From positions 1 to 32,704 of the forward strand of contig NZ_DS981466.1 in the NCBI RefSeq assembly GCF_000154845.1: 32,704 nt of DNA, given 5' to 3'. The notes beneath the pieces were generated by a model. The model was given only the letters and a program-made list of their open reading frames with translations, was not told where the DNA came from and did no database searches. Shown piece after piece: positions 26,049 through 32,704 of the stretch (positions are counted from its first letter, which is position 1; each line of letters begins with the position of its first letter). The translations under genes were made by a program, and so were the position numbers. The DNA is from Phocaeicola coprocola DSM 17136 (GTDB lineage: Bacteria > Bacteroidota > Bacteroidia > Bacteroidales > Bacteroidaceae).

Positions 26049-28183
26049 CAATTAAGTCCTTTCATTGTAAGCTGGATGCGCTTGCGTTCATGGTCAATAC
26101 TGAGTACACGTACGCGTACATGCTGGTGCATACTGACTACTGTTGTCGGGTCGCTGACAAACTTATCGGCAAGCTGGGAGATATGTACCAGTCCGTTTTC
26201 TTTAATCCCTATATCTACGAAGCATCCGAAATTGGTAATGTTGTTGATGATGCCCGGCAATTCCATGCCCTCCCGCAGGTCGTCGATAGTCTGCACGTTC
26301 TTGTCAAATTCGAAGACCTGAATCTTTTGGCGCGGGTCACGTCCCGGTTTATCCAGCTCTTGTAGAATATCAGTCAGTGTAGGCAGTCCTACGGTATCAG
26401 TTACATAGTTTTTTATGTCTATTTGGCTACGTAATTCCTTGTTTTTTATCAGGTCGGCAACGGAGCATTTCAAGTCCTTTGCCATCTTTTCTACTATGGC
26501 ATAACTTTCCGGATGTACAGCCGAATTGTCGAGCGGATTGTCTGCTTGCGGAATACGCAAGAATCCGGCACACTGTTCAAACGCCTTTGCTCCCATACGC
26601 GGTACCTTCAGCAGTTCTTTACGCGAATGGAATGCTCCGTTTTCCGTACGGTAATCTACAATGTTTTGAGCCAGCGTCGGTCCCAGTCCCGATACATATG
26701 TCAACAGATGTTTGCTGGCCGTATTGACATTCACTCCGACAAGGTTCACGCAACTCTCTACTGTCTGGTCGAGCGATGCCTTCAGTTTACTTTGATCTAC
26801 ATCGTGCTGATATTGTCCTACACCGATAGATTTGGCATCTATCTTGACTAGTTCGGCAAGGGGGTCCATCAGTCGGCGACCGATTGACACAGCTCCTCGC
26901 ACAGTTACGTCATATTCAGGAAACTCATCTCGTGCGATTTTGGATGCAGAATAGATGGAGGCGCCGTCTTCGCTGACAACAAACACCTGCACTTCGCGGT
27001 CGTATCGTTGAGAAGTGACGAAACGTTCGGTTTCACGGCTTGCCGTACCATTTCCGATGGCGATGGCTTCTATCTTATATTGTTCGACGAGTTTGACAAG
27101 CTTGCGTCCGGCCAGAGCTGTTTCCGATTTGGGTGGATGCGGATAAATTGCTTCATTGTGCAGCAATGTACCTTGGGCGTCCAGACAGACAACTTTGCAA
27201 CCGGTACGATATCCCGGATCGATACCCATTGTGCGCTTTTGTCCCAGAGGAGGAGCAAGCAACAGTTGCCGGAGATTTTCAGCAAAGACACGGATAGCCT
27301 CTTCGTCTGCCTTTTCCTTGCTGAGTGCGGAAAATTCTGTTTCTATAGCGGGTTTCAACAGACGTTTGTATGCGTCGTTCACGGCTTCTGTTACTTGTGC
27401 GGAACATTCTCCGTTTCCATGTACATACTGTCTTTCCAATCGTTCGGTACATGCTGATTCATCGTCGGGAGTGATGGATACTTTCAGGATACCTTCGGCT
27501 TCTCCACGGCGGATGGCGAGCAGACGGTGAGAGGTACACTTCTTCAACGGTTCACTGAAGTCGAAGTAGTCGCGGTATTTTAAGGCTGCTTCTTCTTTTT
27601 CTTTGCCCTTGACTACTTTCGATGTAATCATAGCCTGACGGCTAAACTGGTTTCGTATCAGATTACGGGCACGTTCATCCTCATTCACTTGTTCGGCAAT
27701 GATGTCGCGTGCTCCTTTCAGAGCATCCTCTTCGTCCTTGACATCTCCCTTGACAAACTGGCGTACCCGGGCAGATAAGTTGTTTTCCCGCTGCATCAAT
27801 AGTAGCATGGCAAGCGGTTCCAGTCCCTTCTGGCGTGCAGCCTCGGCACGAGTTTTTCGTTTGGGCTTAAAAGGCAGGTAAATATCTTCCAGTTCTGTCG
27901 CATCCCAACAATTGGAAATGCGTTCTCGTAAAGTGTCTGTCAGTTTTCCTTGTTCTTCGATGGTAGAAAGAACCGTTTCCTTTCGTTTGGCAAGTTCACA
28001 GAGCTTTTCGTAACGCGTATGGATATCTCCTATCTGTACTTCGTCGAGGCCTCCGGTTGCTTCTTTTCGGTAACGGCTTATAAAAGGTATTGTAGCACCT
28101 CCCTGAAGCAGTTTCAATGTGTTTTCTACCCGATGGACAGGTAGCTTCAGGGCTGTGGCAATCATTTGACTGAATTGTTCCAT
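26048..28183 (-). CDS. tex: Tex-family RNA-binding transcription accessory protein
   Basis: A 711-residue cytoplasmic protein that follows Tex throughout. The helical N-terminus has the marker GGATIPFISRYRKEATGGLDEVQI. A YqgF/RNase-H-like domain follows near 325 (MGIDPGYRTGCKVVCLDAQG). Helix-hairpin-helix repeats (YVSGLGPTLAQNIVDYR, VPRMGAKAFEQCAGF) lie at about 495-545. A C-terminal S1 domain (about 637-711: GIINNITNFGCFVDIGIKENGLVHISQL) binds nucleic acid. Tex homologues (bacterial relatives of Spt6) affect transcription and toxin expression and aid RNA handling. It overlaps nudC by one base and has a TACATTTG box just upstream. Confidence 0.95.
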   Translation of the reverse strand: MEQFSQMIATALKLPVHRVENTLKLLQGGATIPFISRYRKEATGGLDEVQIGDIHTRYEKLCELAKRKETVLSTIEEQGKLTDTLRERISNCWDATELEDIYLPFKPKRKTRAEAARQKGLEPLAMLLLMQRENNLSARVRQFVKGDVKDEEDALKGARDIIAEQVNEDERARNLIRNQFSRQAMITSKVVKGKEKEEAALKYRDYFDFSEPLKKCTSHRLLAIRRGEAEGILKVSITPDDESACTERLERQYVHGNGECSAQVTEAVNDAYKRLLKPAIETEFSALSKEKADEEAIRVFAENLRQLLLAPPLGQKRTMGIDPGYRTGCKVVCLDAQGTLLHNEAIYPHPPKSETALAGRKLVKLVEQYKIEAIAIGNGTASRETERFVTSQRYDREVQVFVVSEDGASIYSASKIARDEFPEYDVTVRGAVSIGRRLMDPLAELVKIDAKSIGVGQYQHDVDQSKLKASLDQTVESCVNLVGVNVNTASKHLLTYVSGLGPTLAQNIVDYRTENGAFHSRKELLKVPRMGAKAFEQCAGFLRIPQADNPLDNSAVHPESYAIVEKMAKDLKCSVADLIKNKELRSQIDIKNYVTDTVGLPTLTDILQELDKPGRDPRQKIQVFEFDKNVQTIDDLREGMELPGIINNITNFGCFVDIGIKENGLVHISQLADKFVSDPTTVVSMHQHVRVRVLSIDHERKRIQLTMKGLN

Positions 28184-28209
28184 GTATATGTTTTTCTAAT
28201 AATGTGGCA

Positions 28210-28217
28210 CAAATGTA
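28210..28217 (-). promoter_or_regulatory. Putative -7 box for tex-nudC
   Basis: The complement reads TACATTTG, 27 nt before the tex ATG. No -33 box was recognised. Confidence 0.45.
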
Positions 28218-28346
28218 ATTAAAAAAAGGATTCGAGGGAGGAGAGGACTCATTTTGAAAATAATTTAAGAGATGGTTTTAAGCTTTATTCGGATTTGAAA
28301 GACGTTTTCGAGGATTGAAAATGTTCGCTAAAGAAGGCGTGAATAG

Positions 28347-28484
28347 CAACTGACATTACGTATAGGAAAGTTCAAACAGGTGGATGCACAGAAAGAGGGA
28401 CCCGAAGAATATTTGCTGGCTAAAGCTTTGAAAGCGGAAATAGATACAATGAACCTTTTTCCAAAACCATTTGTTACTTGTTAA
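28347..28484 (+). pseudogene. Possible gene remnant without a start codon
   Basis: A 45-codon open frame reads like soluble protein (RIGKFKQVDAQKEGPEEYLLAK, then ALKAEIDTMN) and ends at TAA 28482. It follows an in-frame TAG at 28344 and has no ATG before its last third. I do not recognise the family. It lies in the 356-nt gap between tex and the split outer-membrane gene; the rest of that gap holds only the tex -7 box. It may be a decayed 3' end of a lost gene or chance. Confidence 0.25.
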
Positions 28485-28539
28485 TATAAGATATTATTCC
28501 GGAAATATTATATGATAACTTAAACTAACGCTATGACTT

Positions 28540-29232
28540 ATGAATAAAAAAAACAAGATTATGGTGCATAATCCTTTTTTCTTTTTTAGGCACATCGGTA
28601 GCAATGGCGCAGAAGTCAGAGAAAGACCGGCATTGGGTATGGGAACTCTATGGTGGCGCGAACAATTATATGACATGGGAAATAGAAACGGATGTCGTAT
28701 ATAAACCTTGGCGTTTTATTGGAGTTGGAGCAGGCTTTTTTTTACTCCTCCAATAGATGGAAATAAGACTTATTCTGGAGAAGCAAGAGATAAAAACTTG
28801 CGCTGGCAGATTGAGGAAAACCGTTTGATGTATTTGTTTGCGTTCCGGTCGGGAGTTTATCTGTATTCGCCTCCTGTTTATCTGAATCATGACCATGATG
28901 TGGCATTATCGTTTCGTGTGTCTCCTGGAGTTACCATTCCTTTGCCTCCCAATTTAAGTACTAGTGTAGATTATGTTCCGAAGGATGCGATTATCCATGT
29001 ACCCGCCACTTCAGGAGAAGTCAGTAATTCGCATGCGAAGGCATGTTATTATCATGTGAAATTTGCTATGGCTTTGGAAGTGGAACGTGTATCGGTATTG
29101 CTTGGGTATACGACCTCCGATTATGATTTATACGGAGGAAGCCGTAATATGATAGTCGAAGGACAAAAAATAGAATTACCTCGAAAAAAGCAGGCAGGAA
29201 CTTTCTTTATCGGGCTGACCTACGATTTCTGA
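28540..29232 (+). pseudogene. Outer-membrane-protein-like gene split at A8 and T8 tracts
   Basis: An ATG at 28540 (MNKK) runs into eight As (28546-28553). Dropping one A puts the frame into a complete signal peptide, TRLWCIILFSFLGTSVAMA. The mature start follows: QKSEKDRHWVWELYGGANNY, TWEIETDVVYKPWRFIGVGAGFF. That frame stops at 28756 just after eight Ts (28736-28743). One T more, or two fewer, joins it to the downstream frame TPPIDGNKTYSGEARDKNLRW, which is open to 29232 and ends TFFIGLTYDF, a typical beta-barrel last strand. The product would be an outer-membrane barrel of about 230 residues of unknown role. As given, no single frame encodes it. It is either a pseudogene, a phase-variable gene or a sequencing error at homopolymers. 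Confidence 0.75.
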
Positions 29233-29277
29233 TACATATTGAAGAAAACAGGACCTCATAACCCCTTTTTATAAAAA

Positions 29278-29309
29278 TACCCCCGCCATAAATTTTTATA
29301 GCGGGGGTA
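29278..29309. terminator. Bidirectional terminator between OMP-like gene and cbpM
   Basis: TACCCCCGC and GCGGGGGTA form a perfect 9-bp GC-rich stem around a 14-nt AT loop. On the minus strand it is followed by TTTTTAT, so it mainly suits cbpM; the plus-strand tail is weak. Confidence 0.8.
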
Positions 29310-29327
29310 AATTATACATTATGGGAA

Positions 29328-29618
29328 TTATCTGCGGTAGAAACGCAACTCATTTTCCAGACTTCTTACTTTATTTTGTAAATTGTCTATTTTTGTCAGC
29401 AAATGGCGGATAGCATCGATTCCTTCTATATTGATGGACAAGTCATAATATAAATGAGTATACCTTTCCAGTTCATTCAGCTGAGAAGCCGGAAAATAAC
29501 TGGTATCATCTATTACTTCGATATCTATCAGACCGTCTTCACCCAGCATGAGGATGAAGTCGGGTTCGATATTGCAATGTGTGCAATAGTCGTTTATGAT
29601 GATTAAATCGTTCTGCAT
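29328..29618 (-). CDS. cbpM: Chaperone modulator CbpM
   Basis: A 96-residue MerR-like small protein. The N-terminal part (LIIINDYCTHCNIEPDFILML) is the winged-helix-like CbpM fold. The C-terminus (LLTKIDNLQNKVRSLENELRFYRR) is a clear coiled coil. In E. coli, CbpM binds the J domain of CbpA and inhibits it. Here the gene sits 17 nt downstream of the cbpA-like gene on the same strand, the same pairing as in E. coli, which strongly supports the assignment. Confidence 0.9.
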   Translation of the reverse strand: MQNDLIIINDYCTHCNIEPDFILMLGEDGLIDIEVIDDTSYFPASQLNELERYTHLYYDLSINIEGIDAIRHLLTKIDNLQNKVRSLENELRFYRR

Positions 29619-29635
29619 AGTCGTACGGTTTTAAA

Positions 29636-30583
29636 TTATCCTTGCTGCAACTGTCGGAACAGGTCTTTCTGCTTTTCCGTCAGTGTAGTAGGAATTGTTA
29701 CATGATAAGTTACAATCAAATCGCCTGTGACGCCTTCCTGCTTGTATACAGGAAATCCTTTTCCTTTCAGACGAACTTTAGCGTCATTCTGAGTACCCGG
29801 ACGAACTTTCAGTTTTACTTGTCCGTCTAATGTGTTGACTGTAACTTCACCTCCCAGTACGGCAGTGTATAAGTCGATTGTTACATCTGTGTACAAGTCA
29901 TTTTCTTTCCGTTTAAAGACAGGGTCGTCAGGAATAACGAAAGTGATATACAAATCTCCGTCGGGTCCTCCGTTTGTTCCTTTACCTCCATGTCCCTTCA
30001 GTTTGATAACCTGACCGTCTGCTACTCCGGCTGGAACTGTAATACGTAATGTTTCACCGTTGATGCTGAATGTTTGTTTATGAGTGGTTGCAGCCTCACG
30101 TAGAGACAACTGTAGAGAAGCCTCAATATCTTGCCCTCTGAATCCGCCTCTTGCATTACGTCCTCTGCCGGCTCCATGCCCGAACAGTTCTTCGAAGAAA
30201 TCAGAGAATCCACTGGCATTTCCACCAAATCCATGCATACCTTCTCCTCCGAATCCACTTGTAAAATGTTGTCCGTCGGTAGAATACCAATATTCACCGC
30301 CGTTACCTGTACCGCCTTGAGCACGATATGCTTGCTGTTGAGCTTCGAACTCGTCGGCGTGTTTCCAATTCTCCCCGTAAGCATCGTATTTCTTACGCTT
30401 TTCAGGGTCGCTCAGTACCTCGTTAGCTTCGTTTATCTCCTGAAACTTGTCCTTGACCGTTGGGTCATTCGGATTTAAGTCCGGGTGGTATTTGCGAGCC
30501 AGCTTACGGTACGCTTTCTTGATTTCGTCTTGAGTTGCCGTTTTGTCAACTCCAAGAACTTTGTAATAGTCTATGTAAGCCAT
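29636..30583 (-). CDS. cbpA: DnaJ-class co-chaperone, CbpA type
   Basis: A 315-residue Hsp40 that delivers substrates to DnaK and stimulates its ATPase. The J domain (1-70) has [33 protein letters not shown] with the HPD motif. A Gly/Phe-rich linker (about 90-160: [22 protein letters not shown]) leads to two C-terminal beta-barrel substrate domains. The cysteine-rich CxxCxGxG zinc region of DnaJ is absent, so it is CbpA type, consistent with the cbpM partner next door. I start it at the ATG of MAYIDYYK (30583); a longer in-frame version from 30658 adds 25 residues atypical for the family. Confidence 0.92.
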   Translation of the reverse strand: MAYIDYYKVLGVDKTATQDEIKKAYRKLARKYHPDLNPNDPTVKDKFQEINEANEVLSDPEKRKKYDAYGENWKHADEFEAQQQAYRAQGGTGNGGEYWYSTDGQHFTSGFGGEGMHGFGGNASGFSDFFEELFGHGAGRGRNARGGFRGQDIEASLQLSLREAATTHKQTFSINGETLRITVPAGVADGQVIKLKGHGGKGTNGGPDGDLYITFVIPDDPVFKRKENDLYTDVTIDLYTAVLGGEVTVNTLDGQVKLKVRPGTQNDAKVRLKGKGFPVYKQEGVTGDLIVTYHVTIPTTLTEKQKDLFRQLQQG

Positions 30584-30686
30584 ACAGTCTGTTTTTTTAT
30601 TTGAGAATGAGGCAAAGAATGTGCCAGATAGTCCGTTTGTTAACAGACTTTTAACCATATTGAAAGGTATTTATCTTTTTGTGGGT

Positions 30687-30716
30687 TTTGCAGGTGGTAA
30701 AGTTCCATTATCTTTG
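30687..30716 (+). promoter_or_regulatory. Putative promoter of the 5'-nucleotidase gene
   Basis: TTTG at 30687-30690 and TATCTTTG at 30709-30716 are 18 nt apart, one less than the usual minimum. The predicted leader before the ATG at 30788 is about 65 nt. Confidence 0.55.
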
Positions 30717-30787
30717 TAGTTACTTATTGGATATACTATGAAAATGTGACATTTTGTCGTTTATATATCACTTAACCCGCTAGATTT

Positions 30788-32533
30788 ATGATGAAACTAT
30801 TTTCCAGTTTGATGCTTGTTCTTGCCTTAGGCGTTACAAGTCCTGCTTATGCTTCGCAAGACGGTGAAGTAACTTTGAAACTTATTGAAACGAGTGATGT
30901 GCACGGATGCTATTTCTCCTATGACTTTATAAGTATGAAGCCTCGCAAAGGAGGGCTGGCTTGTGTCAGTTCATTTGTAAAAGAACAGCGTGAGCAGTAT
31001 GGAGATGGAGTTGTTCTGATGGATAATGGAGATATTTTACAAGGACAGCCCATTGCTTATTATTACAATTACATCGATACAACTTCTGTTCATGTAACTT
31101 CAGCGATGCTGAACTATATGAAATACGATGTAGGTACTATGGGAAATCATGATGTGGAGACTGGACATGCCGTGTACGACCGTTGGGTGAAACAGTGTGC
31201 TTTTCCTGTACTTGGGGCAAATATTGTGGACAATAAAACGGGAGAACCTTATCTTACTCCCTATAAAATAATCGAACGGAAAGGAGTAAAAATAGCAGTT
31301 TTAGGTATGATAACTCCTGCCATTCCTTCATGGCTTCCCGAACAGCTGTGGAACGGGCTGCATTTTGAAGACATGGAGGATTGCGCACGTAAATGGGTAA
31401 AGATTATCAAGGAAAAAGAGAATCCGGACGTTTTGATCGGATTATTTCATGCCGGACCTGAAGGTAATAAACTGGATAATGTTGTAGAGAATGGTTCGGG
31501 CGATGTAGCAAAAAATGTTCCGGGCTTCGATGTAGTATTTATGGGTCACGATCATGTGCGCCGGTGTGAGAAGATTGTCAATGTGGCAGGAGATTCTGTT
31601 TTACTCGTCGATCCTGCCAATGCGGCCAGATATGTTTCGGATGTTACAGTCAAAGTGACTAAAGCTGGAGGTAAGCTTGTGCGAAAATCTGTAGAGGGTG
31701 CTTTGGCAGATGTTTCCCGCTATGCTGCTGATGAGGATTTCATGCGGGAGTTTGCCGGACAATATCAGGCAACAGTCGACTTTGTATCTCGTAAGATTGG
31801 ACGTATCGAAGAAACCATTACAACCAAAGATGCCTATTTGGGTCCTTCTGCATTTATCGATTTGCTTCATCAGTTGCAGCTTGATATTACGGGTGCCGAT
31901 ATATCTTTCTGTGCTCCTCTCTCGTTCTCAGCAGAAATCAAGAAAGGTGATATTTATATGAGTGATATGTTTAACTTGTATAAATACGAGAACCTGCTTT
32001 ATACGATGAAGCTGACAGGTAAAGAAATCAAGGATTTTCTGGAAATGTCGTATGCTTTATGGACTAACCAGATGAAATCACCCGACGACCATTTAATGTT
32101 GTTTAATGAAGAAGATAAAGGGTTCGGCCGTTTCAAAAATCCAAGTTTCAATTTCGATTCGGCAGCAGGCATTATTTATACAGTGGATGTAACGAAACCT
32201 CAGGGTGAAAAAATCAAGATAGAAAGGATGGCAAACGGAGAGCCGTTTGATATGAATAAAACATATCAGGTAGCTGTTAATTCGTATCGTGGAAATGGTG
32301 GGGGAGATTTGCTGACAAAAGGTGCTGGTATTCCCAAGGCAGAACTGGCAAAACGTATCGTATACTCCACGGATAAAGATTTACGTTTTTATCTGATGAA
32401 ACGGATAGAAGAAGTAAAAGTTCTCGATCCGAAGCCGCTGAATCAGTGGAAATTTATTCCGGAAGACTGGACTGTACCTGCATCGAAAAGAGATTATGAT
32501 ATTTTGTTTGGAGAGAAAAAAGCTGTGGAATGA
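30788..32533 (+). CDS. Periplasmic 5'-nucleotidase/2',3'-cyclic phosphodiesterase family
   Basis: A 581-residue exported bifunctional metallophosphatase/5'-nucleotidase. The signal peptide is MKLFSSLMLVLALGVTSPAYA; ATG 30791 is an alternative start. The calcineurin-like domain carries the dinuclear metal ligands: Asp37 and His39 in ETSDVHG, Asp82 in DNGDILQGQ, Asn120-His121 in MGNHDVETG, a His in GLFHAG, and MGHDHVR. The 5'-nucleotidase C-terminal domain (about 340-540) has the substrate-stacking region, FNLYKYENLLYTMKLTGKEIKDFLE and NSYRGNGGGDLL. The family salvages nucleosides from extracellular nucleotides or UDP-sugars; the preferred substrate is unknown. It is transcribed alone, divergent from cbpA. 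Confidence 0.93.
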   Translation: MMKLFSSLMLVLALGVTSPAYASQDGEVTLKLIETSDVHGCYFSYDFISMKPRKGGLACVSSFVKEQREQYGDGVVLMDNGDILQGQPIAYYYNYIDTTSVHVTSAMLNYMKYDVGTMGNHDVETGHAVYDRWVKQCAFPVLGANIVDNKTGEPYLTPYKIIERKGVKIAVLGMITPAIPSWLPEQLWNGLHFEDMEDCARKWVKIIKEKENPDVLIGLFHAGPEGNKLDNVVENGSGDVAKNVPGFDVVFMGHDHVRRCEKIVNVAGDSVLLVDPANAARYVSDVTVKVTKAGGKLVRKSVEGALADVSRYAADEDFMREFAGQYQATVDFVSRKIGRIEETITTKDAYLGPSAFIDLLHQLQLDITGADISFCAPLSFSAEIKKGDIYMSDMFNLYKYENLLYTMKLTGKEIKDFLEMSYALWTNQMKSPDDHLMLFNEEDKGFGRFKNPSFNFDSAAGIIYTVDVTKPQGEKIKIERMANGEPFDMNKTYQVAVNSYRGNGGGDLLTKGAGIPKAELAKRIVYSTDKDLRFYLMKRIEEVKVLDPKPLNQWKFIPEDWTVPASKRDYDILFGEKKAVE

Positions 32534-32655
32534 TACCTTGAGGGTGAAACTGAAATGAAATTTAATTCCGGAGAGCCTGAACTCATTCATTCTCTGATGA
32601 TTTTGGTTGAAGAAGAGGGACGGAATTAGTATTTTACCGAAGTGTTCAGAGATTT

Positions 32656-32704
32656 ATGGGCATGAATGACACAAAATATGCTGTTCTTTTTTTTATCCTT
32701 CTGT
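32656..32704 (+). CDS. Possible N-terminus of a secreted protein, cut by window edge
   Basis: From ATG 32656 (or 32662) the frame reads MGMNDTKYAVLFFILL and is still open at the right edge. The hydrophobic run resembles the start of a signal peptide. Only 16 residues are visible, so this is tentative. Confidence 0.3.
   Translation, partial: MGMNDTKYAVLFFILL

Noticed and set aside
27008..27457. 149-residue open frame antisense to tex
   Set aside because: It is Cys- and Phe-rich shadow translation opposite a clear Tex coding frame.
32634..32643. TTACCGAAGT shared with 891-900 near the other end of the window
   Set aside because: A 10-nt match over 32 kb of both-strand comparison is expected by chance, and the flanks do not extend it.
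1..32704. CRISPR array, prophage or toxin-antitoxin pair
   Set aside because: I looked for regularly spaced direct repeats, integrase or phage structural genes, and small paired genes. None was seen.

Overview
The window looks like chromosome from a Bacteroidales bacterium, most likely Bacteroides or Phocaeicola. Three things point there. Most intergenic gaps carry TAnnTTTG boxes, the -7 element of the Bacteroides primary sigma factor, and some have a TTTG -33 box at the right spacing. The protein families fit: a Bacteroidota-type LptD, secreted serine-type sulfatases, a NamZ/DUF1343 hydrolase and a LysRS with a C-terminal extension. Intergenic DNA is AT-rich, and Shine-Dalgarno motifs are weak or absent.

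Layout, left to right. 1-678 is the start of an IS transposase running off the left edge, followed by about 600 nt of AT-rich non-coding DNA. 1274-8464 holds a phosphohexomutase, a NamZ-like muramidase (minus), an HD hydrolase, LptD and uracil-DNA glycosylase (minus). 8867-9907 is asnA (minus). 10135-10932 holds tRNA-Arg(CCG), its terminator, and directly behind it a group II intron that closely resembles the Oceanobacillus iheyensis group IIC intron but has no reverse-transcriptase gene. 11087-17138 is all minus strand: an EamA transporter, a HAD phosphatase, and the tightly packed lysS-gpsA-pgi run. 17227-21070 is a plus-strand run of an omega-amidase-like nitrilase, a broken sulfatase lipoprotein gene and an intact sulfatase. 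21305-25183 holds a MATE exporter, ffh and a metallo-beta-lactamase-fold lipoprotein. 25257-28183 is a coupled tex-nudC pair (minus). 28540-29232 is an outer-membrane-protein-like gene split at two homopolymer tracts. 29328-30583 is a cbpA-cbpM co-chaperone pair (minus). 30788-32533 is a periplasmic 5'-nucleotidase, and a new reading frame may open at the right edge.

Most of the window is housekeeping: hexose-phosphate interconversion (phosphohexomutase, Pgi, HAD phosphatase), phospholipid precursor synthesis (GpsA), translation and protein targeting (LysRS, tRNA-Arg, Ffh), outer-membrane assembly (LptD), DNA repair (Ung) and proteostasis (CbpA/CbpM). The unusual parts are the ORF-less intron behind the tRNA terminator, a three-arm set of competing repeats before the MATE gene, the sulfatase deletion, and the twice-frameshifted surface-protein gene. 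I saw no CRISPR array, prophage, or recognisable new defence or biosynthetic system.
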